A stretch of 64,000 bases of DNA from Pandoraea captiosa (GTDB lineage Bacteria > Pseudomonadota > Gammaproteobacteria > Burkholderiales > Burkholderiaceae), in the NCBI RefSeq assembly GCF_902459775.1, contig NZ_CABPSQ010000007.1:186001-250000 (forward strand), given 5' to 3'. Shown here one piece after another: positions 35,013-45,500 of this stretch (the first letter of the stretch is position 1; each line of letters starts with the position of its first letter). The position numbers and the translations under genes were made by a program. The notes under the pieces were generated by a model. The model was not told where the DNA came from. It saw only the letters and a list, made by a program, of their open reading frames with translations, and did no database searches.

Positions 35013-35828
35013 TCAACCCGCGATCAGTTCGAGCGTCATCGTGTCGAGCGTGAACGAGCCGTCGTCCTGAATCCGGAAGTGTTCGCGAACGCTGTCTGCC
35101 ATGGCCGTTTGCAACGCGCGAATGGCGACCTGCATCGACTCGGGCGTGCGCATGCGCGTCGTCCACGTCTTGAAGTCGAGTTCGAGGGTGCGCGGTGTGA
35201 GCGACACCACCGAGAACCCGGCATTCGCCGCCATCGTCAGCCATTCGCCGTTCGAGTAATCGCGCACGTGCGACGTGTCGCGCAGCACTTCGACGGCCTG
35301 GAGATACGTATCGAACAACGGCTGCCCGGTGGAGGCGACATCGCAGATCACGACACGTCCGCCCGGTTTGAGCACGCGGCGCATTTCGCGCAGCGCGGCG
35401 CCAACGTCCGCCCAGTGGTGGGCGCTGTATCGGCTGAAGACGAGATCGAACGTCGCGTTGTCGAACGGCAGCGATTCGGCGGCGCCCAGATGCGTGTCGA
35501 TGTTCGACAGGCCGCGTTTGGCGGCTTCGCCGGCGACCACGCCGAGCATGTCGGCGGAAAGATCGTAGGCGACGACGCGCGCGACGTGCGGTGCGGTAAA
35601 GAAGCTCACATGACCGGCGCCGCAACCGAGATCGAGCACTTGCGCACCGGGATACGCGCGGGCAATCGTCGCAAGTTGCTCAAGATCGGCGCCCTGCGCG
35701 TGGTTGGCGCTCGTCAGATAGGCCGACGCCTGCGGGCCGAACTGGCCGGTGACGACGGCGTTATGAGAATGATGGGCGTCTTCGGCTGAGGGGGCCGGGG
35801 CGGACGCAGTGCGCGGGGGATGGCTCAC
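35013..35828 (-). CDS. Class I SAM-dependent methyltransferase
   Basis: 271 aa. SAM-binding motif I VLDLGCGAGH at 64-73, motif II region ESLPFDNATFDLVFSRYSAHH, and post-motif RRVLKPGGRVVICDV: the UbiE/arsenite-methyltransferase-like type 11 fold. The N-terminus (HNAVVTGQFGPQASAYLTSA) is typical of small-molecule methyltransferases. Substrate unknown. It is divergent from the MmyB-type regulator with 135 bp between them, suggesting that regulator controls it. Confidence 0.9.
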   Translation of the reverse strand: MSHPPRTASAPAPSAEDAHHSHNAVVTGQFGPQASAYLTSANHAQGADLEQLATIARAYPGAQVLDLGCGAGHVSFFTAPHVARVVAYDLSADMLGVVAGEAAKRGLSNIDTHLGAAESLPFDNATFDLVFSRYSAHHWADVGAALREMRRVLKPGGRVVICDVASTGQPLFDTYLQAVEVLRDTSHVRDYSNGEWLTMAANAGFSVVSLTPRTLELDFKTWTTRMRTPESMQVAIRALQTAMADSVREHFRIQDDGSFTLDTMTLELIAG

Positions 35829-35932
35829 GGGTGTCTCCTTCGTTCGTAGCGCAAGGGCTCGGGCTTGCAGATTGAGTGTACGTCGCCGGGGGCTTGCGCG
35901 ACATCGATGGCTCTCACGATAATGGCTCGTCG

Positions 35933-35965
35933 ATACCGGTACAAGTTACCTATTTATCCTGGTAT
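35933..35965. promoter_or_regulatory. Repeated TACC/GGTA dyads in the methyltransferase-regulator gap
   Basis: ATACCGGTA (35933-35941), TTACC (35946-35950) and GGTAT (35961-35965) form overlapping TACC...GGTA inverted repeats just before the regulator start. The spacing and AT-rich centre (TATTTATCCT) suggest an operator/promoter shared by the divergent genes; this is inference. Confidence 0.4.
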
Positions 35966-36830
35966 GAAAACTACCCCCATGCCCTCATATCCCCCGATCT
36001 CGAAGGACGCGGTGCCGCCGCATTCGTCGCCGGCAGACGATGCGCGTCAGCGTCGCGCGCTCGGGGACTTTCTGCGGGCGCACCGTGAGCGCCTGACGCC
36101 TGCGGCCGTCGGTCTGCCGCCGATGGGCCGACGTCGTACGCCGGGACTGCGTCGTGAGGAAGTGGCGCAACTGTGCGGTTTGTCGTCGACCTGGTACACA
36201 TGGATCGAGCAGGCGCGTGAGGTATCGATCTCGGCCGGCGCGCTGGCGGCAGTGGCCGGTGCGCTGCGGCTGTCCCGTGCCGAGCGGGCGTATCTGTTCG
36301 ATCTGGCCGGAAAACGCGATCCGGAGCGCGGCGCCGAACCGTTGCCGCATCATGCGACGGCACAGGTGCAGGCCGCTGTCGCGGCGGTGGCGGCGCCGGC
36401 CTATGCGCTCGACCGCTGCTGGGACGTACTCGCGTGGAACGAGGCTGCGGCCGACATCTTTCGCGGCTGGCTCGATGTGCCGTCGGCATCGGGAAACCCG
36501 GGCACGAAGAACCTGTTGCGCTATATCTTCCTCGATGCCGGCGCGCGTGCGTTGATTCAGGATTGGGAGCGTCGCGCCCGACGCGTTGTCGCCGAGTTCA
36601 GGGCCGAGTGCAGCGCTTATCTGGACGACACGCCCGTGCGTGCGCTCACCGACGCGTTACAACGCGAGAGCCCGGTATTCGCAGCGCTGTGGTCGCAGCA
36701 GGATGTCGTCGAGCGTGAGGGCGGCCGACGCGGATTCCATCATCCCGAGCGCGGCGACATCGACTTCGCTCAAGTGACGTTCCGCCTCTCCGGACATGAC
36801 GACGTGAAGCTCGTGATGCTGCTCGCCTGA
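35964..36830 (+). CDS. MmyB-type XRE transcriptional regulator
   Basis: 288 aa from this ATG (a second in-frame ATG at 35979 is equally possible; neither has a Shine-Dalgarno). Residues ~25-95 form an XRE helix-turn-helix with the family signature RRTPGLRREEVAQLCGLSSTWYTWIEQ. The C-terminal ligand-binding domain is PAS-like (YALDRCWDVLAWNEAAADIF, then NLLRYIFLDAGARALIQDWE), thought to bind small lipophilic molecules. These regulators commonly control an adjacent divergent enzyme gene, here the methyltransferase. Confidence 0.88.
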   Translation: MKTTPMPSYPPISKDAVPPHSSPADDARQRRALGDFLRAHRERLTPAAVGLPPMGRRRTPGLRREEVAQLCGLSSTWYTWIEQAREVSISAGALAAVAGALRLSRAERAYLFDLAGKRDPERGAEPLPHHATAQVQAAVAAVAAPAYALDRCWDVLAWNEAAADIFRGWLDVPSASGNPGTKNLLRYIFLDAGARALIQDWERRARRVVAEFRAECSAYLDDTPVRALTDALQRESPVFAALWSQQDVVEREGGRRGFHHPERGDIDFAQVTFRLSGHDDVKLVMLLA

Positions 36831-36861
36831 ATCCGTTGCGGTAGCGGTCGACACACCGGTA

Positions 36862-37260
36862 TCAGAGGGCAGGGCGCAACCATTGCACGAGCCACGTGGC
36901 GGTGGCCATGCCGAGGAGCGTCATGATGAGCGAGCCACCGACGTGCACCACGACGATCAGCGAGGCCCAGCCGATCTGGCCTTCGCGCAGCAATGTCGTG
37001 ACTTCCGCGGAAAACGTGGAGAAGGTCGTGAGGCCACCGAGAAAGCCGGTGACGATGAACAGGCGCCACTCGACCGGTATCGACGGAATGTGACTGAACA
37101 GCGCGACGGCCACGCCGATGAGATAGCCGCCGCCGAGGTTGGCGGTGAGGGTGCCGAGGGGCAGTGTCGGCAGAATGGTGTTGAGCTGTACGCTCAGCGC
37201 CCAGCGCAGCAGCGCACCGAGCGCAGCGCCGACGCTGATGGCGACGACCGAAGCCAGCAT
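36862..37260 (-). CDS. crcB: Fluoride ion channel CrcB/Fluc
   Basis: 132 aa, four membrane helices. Fluc hallmarks are [10 protein letters not shown] (Asn41) and [13 protein letters not shown] (72-84) with the Phe-box and the conserved Thr/Ser track. It forms dual-topology dimers that export fluoride. A single full-length copy is present. I looked for a fluoride riboswitch in the 165 bp upstream and did not find one. The gene is convergent with the regulator, 31 bp apart. Confidence 0.93.
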   Translation of the reverse strand: MLASVVAISVGAALGALLRWALSVQLNTILPTLPLGTLTANLGGGYLIGVAVALFSHIPSIPVEWRLFIVTGFLGGLTTFSTFSAEVTTLLREGQIGWASLIVVVHVGGSLIMTLLGMATATWLVQWLRPAL

Positions 37261-37336
37261 GGGGTCCTCCCGTGCGTTCCGAAATCGGAGATGAGGTAAA
37301 TGGCCAGCCCGCAGGCAAACGACGGCCAGCCCGCAA

Positions 37337-37370
37337 TAAAAAAACGGCCAGCCGTTTTGGGGGGCTGACC
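37337..37370 (-). terminator. Rho-independent terminator of pyrE
   Basis: On the minus strand GGTCAGCC pairs with GGCTGGCC around a C/A-rich loop and is followed by GTTTTTTT. It lies 56 bp beyond the pyrE stop. Nearby, the motif GGCCAGCCCGCA is repeated (about 37302 and 37324). Confidence 0.85.
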
Positions 37371-37425
37371 GTCCTCGCCTCTCAAGCGAATACTGCGCGC
37401 GTTGCCACTGGCATGGCCAAGGGAC

Positions 37426-38115
37426 TTAGTCCTTCGGGAACGACGTGGCGCCGCCGTGCGCGCCCGACCACTCGGCCGGTGCGTGCAGGAATTTCTCGAC
37501 TTCGTCCAGCGTCTTCGTGTCGAAGTGGTTCTGCTGCTTGGCGACTCGCAGCACATCCCACCACGTAGCGAGCGAGTGCAGTTGGACGTCGATGTCCTTG
37601 AGCACCTGACGGCTCTCCGGGAAGATGTCGTAGTGGAAGATCACGAACACGTGATTCACTTTCGCGCCGGCTTCGCGCAGCGCCTTGCAGAAGTTGATCT
37701 TGCTGCGGCTGTCGGTCGTCAGATCCTCGACGAGCAGCACGCGCGAGCCTTCCGGCAGATCGCCTTCGATCTGGGCGTTGCGGCCAAAACCCTTCGGCTT
37801 CTTGCGCACGTACTGCATCGGCAGCATCAGCTTGTCGGCGATCCAGGCAGCGAACGGGATACCCGCGGTTTCACCGCCGGCGACCGTGTCGAACTGCTCG
37901 CAACCCACGTCCTCGATGATCACGGCTTCCGCGAAATCCATCAGCGTACGGCGCACGCGCGGGTACGAGATCAGCTTGCGGCAGTCGGTGTAGACCGGGC
38001 TGGCCCAGCCCGAAGTGAAGATGTACGGCTTTTCGGCGTTGAAATGCACCGCGCCCACTTCGAGCAGAATCTTTGCGGTGATGTCGGAAATCGCCTGGCG
38101 GTCGATGCCAATCAT
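37426..38115 (-). CDS. pyrE: Orotate phosphoribosyltransferase
   Basis: 229 aa. The PRPP-binding motif [14 protein letters not shown] is at 126-139 and the orotate/PRPP loop residues follow the family ([37 protein letters not shown]). It converts orotate and PRPP to OMP, the fifth step of pyrimidine synthesis, in the cytoplasm. The form with the [10 protein letters not shown] variant is typical of proteobacteria of this group. It has its own terminator downstream and a 368-bp gap upstream to a divergent MFS gene. Confidence 0.93.
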   Translation of the reverse strand: MIGIDRQAISDITAKILLEVGAVHFNAEKPYIFTSGWASPVYTDCRKLISYPRVRRTLMDFAEAVIIEDVGCEQFDTVAGGETAGIPFAAWIADKLMLPMQYVRKKPKGFGRNAQIEGDLPEGSRVLLVEDLTTDSRSKINFCKALREAGAKVNHVFVIFHYDIFPESRQVLKDIDVQLHSLATWWDVLRVAKQQNHFDTKTLDEVEKFLHAPAEWSGAHGGATSFPKD

Positions 38116-38483
38116 GATGCGGTTCCTTAGCGTTGCTGCCCGCCGTGCGGCGTGCAGCCGGGAGTCATGGGTGAGTCAGCGGCGTGCCACGAGCCGCAAT
38201 GAACGACAGCTCACTGCGGCAAGGCACCGTCTGAGGCGGCAGGCGGCGCGTCTTGCAACGAGCGGCCTGCGCTTAAACGCGAATTATGCCACAAGTTTCA
38301 GCAATTGCGAGGGCAATTATGCACTGAGCGTACATTTTCGAGTGACGAGATACGCGCAGTGTGCGCGCACCGCGCATATGAAAAATTGGCAACGACAGAT
38401 GAGTCCAAAAAAAGAGACAGTTGCCGAGCCTTTATGACAGGCATACACTCTCGCCGAAATTCAGACCCCGACCAGACGCCATC
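38116..38483. other. Divergent gap between pyrE and an MFS gene
   Basis: 368 bp with no supported gene. It becomes relatively AT-rich around 38280-38420 (GCAATTGCGAGGGCAATTATGC, then AAAAAATTGG-type runs near 38380-38415), probably holding promoters for both flanking genes. No tRNA or recognisable riboswitch is seen. Confidence 0.4.
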
Positions 38484-39740
38484 ATGCCTCACGACTCCTC
38501 GCCTTCCCTTGCCACGCCGGGCGCTTCCGCTGCCGCCGCAACGAAGCACGACAGTGCTTATGCCAATCGCGCCCTGTGGGCGTCGGCCATCGGTTACGCC
38601 ATGGACGGCTTCGACCTGCTGATCCTGGGTTTCATCCTGCCGGCCATCGCCGCCGATCTGGCGCTCTCCAGTGCGCAATCGGGCGCGCTCGTGACCTGGA
38701 CGCTCATCGGCGCGGTCATCGGCGGCATCGTCTTCGGCATGCTCTCGGATCGCTACGGCCGCGTGCGCGTGCTGTCGTGGACTATTCTGCTGTTCGCGGT
38801 CTTCACCGGCCTGTGCTCGCTGGCGCAAGGCTACTGGGATCTGCTCGCCTACCGGACGATTGCCGGTATCGGCCTGGGCGGCGAGTTCGGCATCGGCATG
38901 GCGCTCGCGGCCGAAGCCTGCGCACCGGAGCGTCGTGCGCGGGCATCGTCGTTCGTCGGGCTCGGCTGGCAGGCCGGCGTGCTCGCCGCCGCGCTGCTCA
39001 CTCCGTTGCTGCTCCCGGTGATTGGCTGGCGCGGCATGTTCGCCGTCGGCCTGCTGCCCGCGGTCGTGTCGTTCGTCATGCGTCGCACGCTCGGCGAGCC
39101 TGAAATGTTCCTCGCACAACAGCAGCAACCGCGTGAACATGCCCCGCTAAAGCTGCTCGTCAAGGATGGCGCCACCACGCGCGCGAGCCTCGGTGTGGCG
39201 ATTCTGTGCTCGGTGCAGAACTTCGGCTACTACGGCCTGATGATCTGGATGCCCTCCTATCTGTCGAAGACGTTCGGCTACTCGCTCACCAAGTCGGCCC
39301 TGTGGACGGCGGTGACGGTGCTCGGCATGGCATTCGGCATCTGGGTCTTCGGTCGTCTCGCGGACCGTTTCGGACGTCGTCCGACGTTTATCACCTATCA
39401 GATCGGCGCCGTCGTGATGGTGTTCGTCTACGCGCAACTCCAGTCGCAGTTCTCGCTGCTCATCGGTGGCGCGGTCATGGGCATGTTCGTGAACGGCATG
39501 ATCGGCGGCTACGGCGCACTGATCTCGGAGCTCTATCCGACCGCAGCGCGCGCAACGGCGCAAAACGTGCTGTTCAACATCGGACGCGCGGTCGGCGGGT
39601 TCGGGCCGCTGACGGTGGGGGCGCTGGCTGCGGCGTTCTCGTTCAAGATCGCGCTCGTCTTCCTCGCAGGGATCTATGTGCTCGACATTCTGGCGACGCT
39701 GTTCCTGATTCCGGAGCGTCGCGGCGAGGCGCTGCTGTAA
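38484..39740 (+). CDS. MFS transporter (aromatic/metabolite:H+ symporter type)
   Basis: 418 aa from the ATG at 38484; a TTG at 38421 would add 21 residues. Twelve helices with motif A GMLSDRYGRVRVL in the N-half and GRLADRFGRRPTF in the C-half, the DGFDLLILGF segment in helix 1 (carrying the Asp typical of AAHS transporters) and TIAGIGLGGEFGIGM. Substrate probably an aromatic or organic acid; not determinable. It stands alone between pyrE and maeB. Confidence 0.85.
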   Translation: MPHDSSPSLATPGASAAAATKHDSAYANRALWASAIGYAMDGFDLLILGFILPAIAADLALSSAQSGALVTWTLIGAVIGGIVFGMLSDRYGRVRVLSWTILLFAVFTGLCSLAQGYWDLLAYRTIAGIGLGGEFGIGMALAAEACAPERRARASSFVGLGWQAGVLAAALLTPLLLPVIGWRGMFAVGLLPAVVSFVMRRTLGEPEMFLAQQQQPREHAPLKLLVKDGATTRASLGVAILCSVQNFGYYGLMIWMPSYLSKTFGYSLTKSALWTAVTVLGMAFGIWVFGRLADRFGRRPTFITYQIGAVVMVFVYAQLQSQFSLLIGGAVMGMFVNGMIGGYGALISELYPTAARATAQNVLFNIGRAVGGFGPLTVGALAAAFSFKIALVFLAGIYVLDILATLFLIPERRGEALL

Positions 39741-40088
39741 GGCGAATATCGTATTGCGCTGCCTGCGCAGGCAGGCGGCAGGCAGATCTCCCGCGGGGTG
39801 CCGCCGCCCCCGCCTGCGACATCAAGGTTTCATCGCAAGGTGTACACTTTGCGTCCTGCGGTGCGCACCGGCCACCGCAAGTCCCACGGTCCGACGCGCG
39901 CGAGCGCGATTTCCAGGATCGGGGAGCGATGGTCATCACGCCATCGCGATGAGAAGAACCCCGTCGACGACACAATCGTCGAATCCCTCCGGTTGGCTCT
40001 TCCCCCCGCCGTGATCCGTCAAAAGACGGTCGAGCCCACTCGCTGCCCGCATGCGGCAGGGCCCGGTCGTCGCCATCAGGTATTGAAA
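39741..40088 (+). other. 348-bp leader upstream of maeB
   Basis: No gene is supported. It contains a GC-rich dyad around CTGCCTGCGCAGGCAG (39762-39777) and several short CTGCCTGC-like copies, which could end the MFS transcript (no T-run) or be structured leader RNA. No clear -10/-35 pair stands out. Confidence 0.4.
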
Positions 40089-42368
40089 ATGGATGAACAA
40101 CTGAAGCAAAGCGCCCTGGCGTACCACGAGAATCCACGTCCGGGCAAAATCTCGGTCACGCCGACCAAGCCGCTGTCGAACCAGATCGACCTGTCCCTGG
40201 CGTACTCCCCCGGTGTGGCCTACGCTTGCGAAGCCATCGCGGAAGACCCCCTCGCCGCCAACCGTTACACGTCGCGCAGCAACCTCGTCGGTGTGATCAC
40301 CAACGGCACCGCCGTGCTGGGTCTGGGCAACATCGGCCCGCTCGCCGCCAAGCCGGTCATGGAAGGCAAGGGCTGCCTGTTCAAGAAGTTCGCCGGTATC
40401 GACGTGTTCGACATCGAACTCGCCGAGCACGACCCGGACAAGCTGGTCGAAGCCATCGCCATGCTGGAGCCGACGCTGGGGGGGATCAACCTCGAAGACA
40501 TCAAGGCGCCGGAGTGCTTCTACATCGAGAAGAAGCTGCGTGAGCGCATGAAGATTCCGGTCTTCCACGACGATCAGCACGGCACCGCCATCATTGCCTC
40601 GGCCGCGATCCTCAACGGCCTGAAGGTCGTGGGCAAGGACATCGGCAAGGTCAAGCTGGTTTGCTCGGGCGCCGGCGCTGCCGCGATCGCCTGTCTCGAC
40701 CTGCTGGTGAACCTCGGCCTCAAGAAAGAGAACATCCTCGTTCTCGACTCGAAGGGCGTGATCCACACTGGCCGCGACAAGCTCGACGAGAGCAAGGCGC
40801 GCTACGCCGTGACGACCGACGCCCGTACGCTGGCCGACGCCAGCAACGGCGCCGACGTGTTCCTCGGCTGCTCGACCGCCGGCGTGTTGACGGCCGACAT
40901 GGTCAAGACCATGGGCACGAAGCCGCTCATCCTGGCGCTCGCCAACCCGGAACCGGAAATCCGCCCGGAAATCGCGAAGGCTGCGCGTCCGGACTGCATC
41001 ATTGCCACAGGCCGTTCGGACTATCCGAACCAGGTCAACAACGTGCTGTGCTTCCCGTTCATCTTCCGTGGTGCGCTCGACGTCGGTGCGACCACCATCA
41101 CCGAAGAGATGAAGCTCGCCACCGTGCGAGCCATCGCCGAGCTGGCGCAGGAAGAAGAGCAGAGCGAAGAAGTGGCACGTGCCTACGAAGGCCAGTCGCT
41201 CGAATTCGGCCCGGAATACATTATTCCGAAGCCGTTCGATCCGCGTCTGATCATCAAGATCGCACCGGCCGTGGCGCAGGCCGCCATGGACTCGGGCGTG
41301 GCCACGCGTCCGATCGAGGACATGGACGCCTATCGCGAACAACTCGGCACGACCGTGTATCGCACCGGCTTCATCATGCGTCCGGTATTCGCCGCGGCGC
41401 GCGCGCGCTTCGGCAACGACGCGGCCCGCATCGTGTTCGCCGAAGGTGAAGACGAGCGCGTGTTGCGCGCGGCGCAGTTCGTGCTGGCCGAGCGCATCGC
41501 CAAGCCGATCATCATCGGCCGTCCGGCTGTCGTGGAAATGCGTCTGCAAAAGATTGGCTCGAAGCTCAAGCCGGGCGTCGACTTCGAGATCGTGAATCCG
41601 GAAGACGACTCGCGTTATCAGCGCTGCTGGCAGGCGTATCACAACCTCGGCGCGCGCCATGGTGTGACGCCCGAAGTCGCCAAGGCCGCCATGCGCAAGG
41701 ACAACACCCTGATCGGTGCGATCCTCGTGCATCTGGGCGAAGCCGACGGCATGGTCTGCGGCATGATCGATACGTATCACCGCCATCTGGATGTGATCGA
41801 TCAGGTGCTGGGTCGTGCGGCCGGCGTGGAAAACTACGCGGCGATGAACCTGCTGATGCTGGCCAATCGCAACCTGTTCATCAGCGACACCTACGTCAAC
41901 GAAGTGCCGACGTCGGAGCAGCTTGCCGAGATGACGGTGCTGGCCTCGAAGGAAATCGAGCGCTTCGGTATCGCGCCGAAGGTGGCGCTGCTGTCGAACT
42001 CGAACTTCGGCAGCGTGAAGTCGGCTTCGGCGCAACGCATGGCGCGCGCCGCCGAACTGCTGGCCGAGCGTGCGCCGGAACTGGAAGTCGACGGCGAGAT
42101 GCACGGCGACGCGGCACTCTCGGAGACGATCCGCCGCGCGGCCTATCCCGCATCGCGTCTGGCCGGCGAAGCCAACCTGCTGGTCATGCCGAACGTGGAA
42201 GCGGCCAACATCACGTACAACCTGCTCAAGATGACGGGCGGCGAAGGCGTGACGGTCGGTCCGTTCCTGCTGGGCTGCGCCAAGCCGGTTCACATCCTGA
42301 CGCCGGCGGCCACCGTGCGCCGCATCATCAACATGACGGCCGTCGCTGCGGCGAACGTCACGCGTTGA
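40089..42368 (+). CDS. maeB: NADP-dependent malic enzyme (MaeB type)
   Basis: 759 aa, the long form with a C-terminal phosphotransacetylase-like domain. Malic domain: [19 protein letters not shown] (Tyr), [32 protein letters not shown]-binding [15 protein letters not shown], ending about residue 430. The PTA-like part (from [18 protein letters not shown] to ~759) modulates activity, as acetyl-CoA is an inhibitor in known MaeB enzymes, and is probably not catalytic. The enzyme decarboxylates malate to pyruvate and NADPH. A bidirectional terminator follows. Confidence 0.94.
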   Translation: MDEQLKQSALAYHENPRPGKISVTPTKPLSNQIDLSLAYSPGVAYACEAIAEDPLAANRYTSRSNLVGVITNGTAVLGLGNIGPLAAKPVMEGKGCLFKKFAGIDVFDIELAEHDPDKLVEAIAMLEPTLGGINLEDIKAPECFYIEKKLRERMKIPVFHDDQHGTAIIASAAILNGLKVVGKDIGKVKLVCSGAGAAAIACLDLLVNLGLKKENILVLDSKGVIHTGRDKLDESKARYAVTTDARTLADASNGADVFLGCSTAGVLTADMVKTMGTKPLILALANPEPEIRPEIAKAARPDCIIATGRSDYPNQVNNVLCFPFIFRGALDVGATTITEEMKLATVRAIAELAQEEEQSEEVARAYEGQSLEFGPEYIIPKPFDPRLIIKIAPAVAQAAMDSGVATRPIEDMDAYREQLGTTVYRTGFIMRPVFAAARARFGNDAARIVFAEGEDERVLRAAQFVLAERIAKPIIIGRPAVVEMRLQKIGSKLKPGVDFEIVNPEDDSRYQRCWQAYHNLGARHGVTPEVAKAAMRKDNTLIGAILVHLGEADGMVCGMIDTYHRHLDVIDQVLGRAAGVENYAAMNLLMLANRNLFISDTYVNEVPTSEQLAEMTVLASKEIERFGIAPKVALLSNSNFGSVKSASAQRMARAAELLAERAPELEVDGEMHGDAALSETIRRAAYPASRLAGEANLLVMPNVEAANITYNLLKMTGGEGVTVGPFLLGCAKPVHILTPAATVRRIINMTAVAAANVTR

Positions 42369-42430
42369 TGGGTCGTTGATGGATCGTTGATGAGGCCATG
42401 ATGCATCGATGATGCGTCGGCCGATACGGC

Positions 42431-42473
42431 AAAAAAAGTCCCGCCAGACGCTCACGCGCTGGCGGGATTTTTT
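42431..42473. terminator. Bidirectional terminator between maeB and the indolepyruvate oxidoreductase
   Basis: AAAAAAA-GT-CCCGCCAG ... CTGGCGGG-ATTTTTTT: an 8-bp GC stem with an A-run before and a T-run after, so it can stop both convergent genes. Confidence 0.9.
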
Positions 42474-42503
42474 GATGGGCGACAGTTTCGGTACGCCGCC
42501 GAA

Positions 42504-45500
42504 TTACGCCGCTACGCGGTGCGAGCCACCGTCGCGGAACTGTGCGAGCAGCTTCGTCCACTTGATGCGCGTGGCCGCAAGGTTCTGCTCCTTCACGTGG
42601 CCGTAGCCACGAATCTCTTGCGGCAGTTCCGCGAGTTGCACGGCCAGCGCGACGTTGTGCTCGTTCAGGCCCGACACCAGTTCGTTCACCAGCGTCTCGT
42701 ATTCGCCGATCAGCGCGCGTTCCGTGCGACGCTCTTCCGTCTTGCCGAAGATGTCGAACGCACCACCGCGCAGTCCCTTGAACTTCGCCAGCACGCCGAA
42801 CGCCTTCATCATCCAGGGGCCGTAGGTTTTCTTGACGAGATGCCCCTTGTCGTCGTGCTTGGCGAGCGACGGCGGCGCCAGGTGGAAGCGCAGCGAGAAG
42901 TTGCCTTCGAACTGCTCGTTGATCTTTTGCATGAAGGCCGGGTCGGTGTACAGACGCGCGACTTCATACTCGTCCTTGTACGCCATGAGCTTGTAGAGCG
43001 CGCGGGCGACGGCTTCGGTCAACGGCATTTGCGACGCATCGTTGGGCAGCGCCGATTCCGCGGCGCGCACGCGATCCACCGTCTGCTTGAAGCGCTCCGC
43101 GTAAGCGCGATCCTGATACGCGACGAGCTGGTCGTAGCGACGCTGGATCAGCGTGTCGAGCGCACGCGGCGAGTGCAGCGTGATCAGCTTGCCGCCCGAG
43201 GCCGAGGTCGCCGACGACGGCGCTTCGTTCTGCTGCGCGAGCTTGCGCACCGTCGCCAGATCGTGCGCGGCGCGGCGGCCCCATTCGAACGCCTGCTTGT
43301 TTTTCTCGATGGCCACGCCGTTGAGTTCGATGGCACGAATGAGCGCCGCGTACGACAGCGGTACCCAACCCTTTTGCCACGCGTAACCCAGCACGAACGG
43401 GTTCGTGTAGATCGTGTCGCCGAGCAGACGCAGCGCGAGATGATTGGCGTCGACGAAATCGACGTTCTCACCGGCAGCCGCGCGGATATCGTTCTCCGTG
43501 CTCGCGCCAGGGAAGCGCCAGTTCGGATTGCGGATGAACTCGGCCGTTGGCGTATGCGCGCTGTTCACGACGATGTTCGTCACACCGTGCTGCACGCGCG
43601 AGAGCGTGTCGTCGCTGGCGGTGGTAATGGCATCGCAGCCGATCACCACGCGTGCATCGCCCATGGCAATGCGCGTGGCGTGAATGTCTTCCGGTTGCAG
43701 CGCAATCTGCACGTGGCTCGTCACCGCACCGCCCTTCTGGGCGAGGCCGGTCACGTCGAGCGTCGTCACGCCCTTGTTCTCGAGGTGCGCAGCCATGCCG
43801 AGCAGACCGCCGATGGTGACGACCCCCGTGCCGCCCACACCGGTCACAAGAATGCCGTACGGACGTGCGATGTTGGGTAGCGCCGGCTCCGGCAGCGGCG
43901 GCAGGCCGCTGCTGTCGACCTGCGCCGTCTTCGGCTTGCGAAGCTGGCCGCCTTCGACGGTCACGAAGCTCGGGCAGAAGCCGTTCAGACACGAGAAGTC
44001 CTTGTTGCAGGTGGACTGGTTGATCTGGCGCTTCGTGCCGAACTCCGTCTCCAGCGGCTCGACCGACAGACAGTTCGACTTCACCGAGCAGTCGCCGCAA
44101 CCCTCGCAAACCGATTCGTTGATGACGACACGCTTGGCCGGGTCGGGGTACGCACCACGTTTGCGGCGGCGGCGCTTTTCGGTGGCACAGGTTTGGTCGT
44201 AGACCAGAATCGACGTCCCTTTCACCAGACGCAATTCGCGTTGCACGCGGTCGAGTTCGCTGCGGTGATAGATGGGAACGTCGCCCACGAGTTTCACGCC
44301 GTCGTACTTCTCCGGCTCGTCCGTCACGATGACGATTTTCTCCGCGCCTTCTGCTGCGACCTGCGCCACGATCTGCGGCACGGTGAGCGTGCCGTCGACC
44401 GGCTGGCCGCCGGTCATGGCGACCGCATCGTTGTACAGAATCTTGTAGGTGATATTGACCTTCGACGAGATCGCAGCGCGAATGGCGAGCAGACCCGAGT
44501 GGAAGTAGGTGCCGTCACCGAGGTTGGCGAAAATGTGTTCGTCGCACGAGAACGGCGCCTGCCCGATCCACGGCACGCCTTCGCCGCCCATCTGCGAGAA
44601 AGTGTCCGTCTTGCGATCCATCCACACGGTCATGTAGTGGCAGCCGATCCCTGCAATGGCGCGCGAGCCTTCGGGCACGTTCGTCGACGTATTGTGCGGG
44701 CAGCCCGAGCAGAACCACGGCTTGCGCTCCACGGCGATACGCGGCTTCGACAGCGCCTGTTCCTTCGCTTCGATCACGCGCAGGCGTGCGGCGATGCGCT
44801 CGCGTACGTCGCTCGGCAATTCGAACTTTTCCAGGCGCGTGGCGATTGCCTTGGCGATCAGCGCCGGCGAGAGTTCGTAGTGGGCGGGCAGCAGCCAGTT
44901 GGCCATCGGCACGGACCATTCGCCGCCGGCGCCGTCCTTTTCGTCGAACTTGCCATACACGCGCGGGCGCACGTCGTCACGCCAGTTGTACAGTTCTTCC
45001 TTGATCTGGTATTCGAGGATCTGACGCTTTTCCTCGACCACCAGAATTTCCTGAAGCCCTTGTGCGAACGCGCGCGCACCCTGCGCTTCGAGCGGCCACA
45101 CACAGCCTACCTTGTACAGACGAATGCCGATGCGGGCGCACGTGTCGTCGTCCAGACCGAGATCGGCCAGCGCCTGACACACGTCGAGATAGGCCTTGCC
45201 GCCGGTCATGATGCCGAAGCGCGCATTGGGCGAGTCGACGGTGACGCGATCGAGCTTGTTGGCGCGGATATACGCGAGCGCGGCATACCACTTGTAGTCG
45301 ATCATCCGCGCTTCCTGCACCAGCGGCGGATCGGGCCAGCGGATATTCAGGCCGTCGGGCGGCATGACGAAGTCGTCCGGCAGGCGGATGTCGACGTTGT
45401 GCGGGTCGATCATCACCGAGGCCGACGATTCGACCACGTCCGTCACGCATTTCATGGCGACCCACAGACCGGAATAGCGGCTCATCGCCCAGCCGTGCAG

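Noticed and set aside
37261-37425. Fluoride riboswitch upstream of crcB
   Set aside because: No match to the conserved GG-GAT pseudoknot layout; the visible hairpin is the pyrE terminator.
39936-42455. 839-codon frame antisense to maeB
   Set aside because: Shadow of a highly conserved gene; no motifs.
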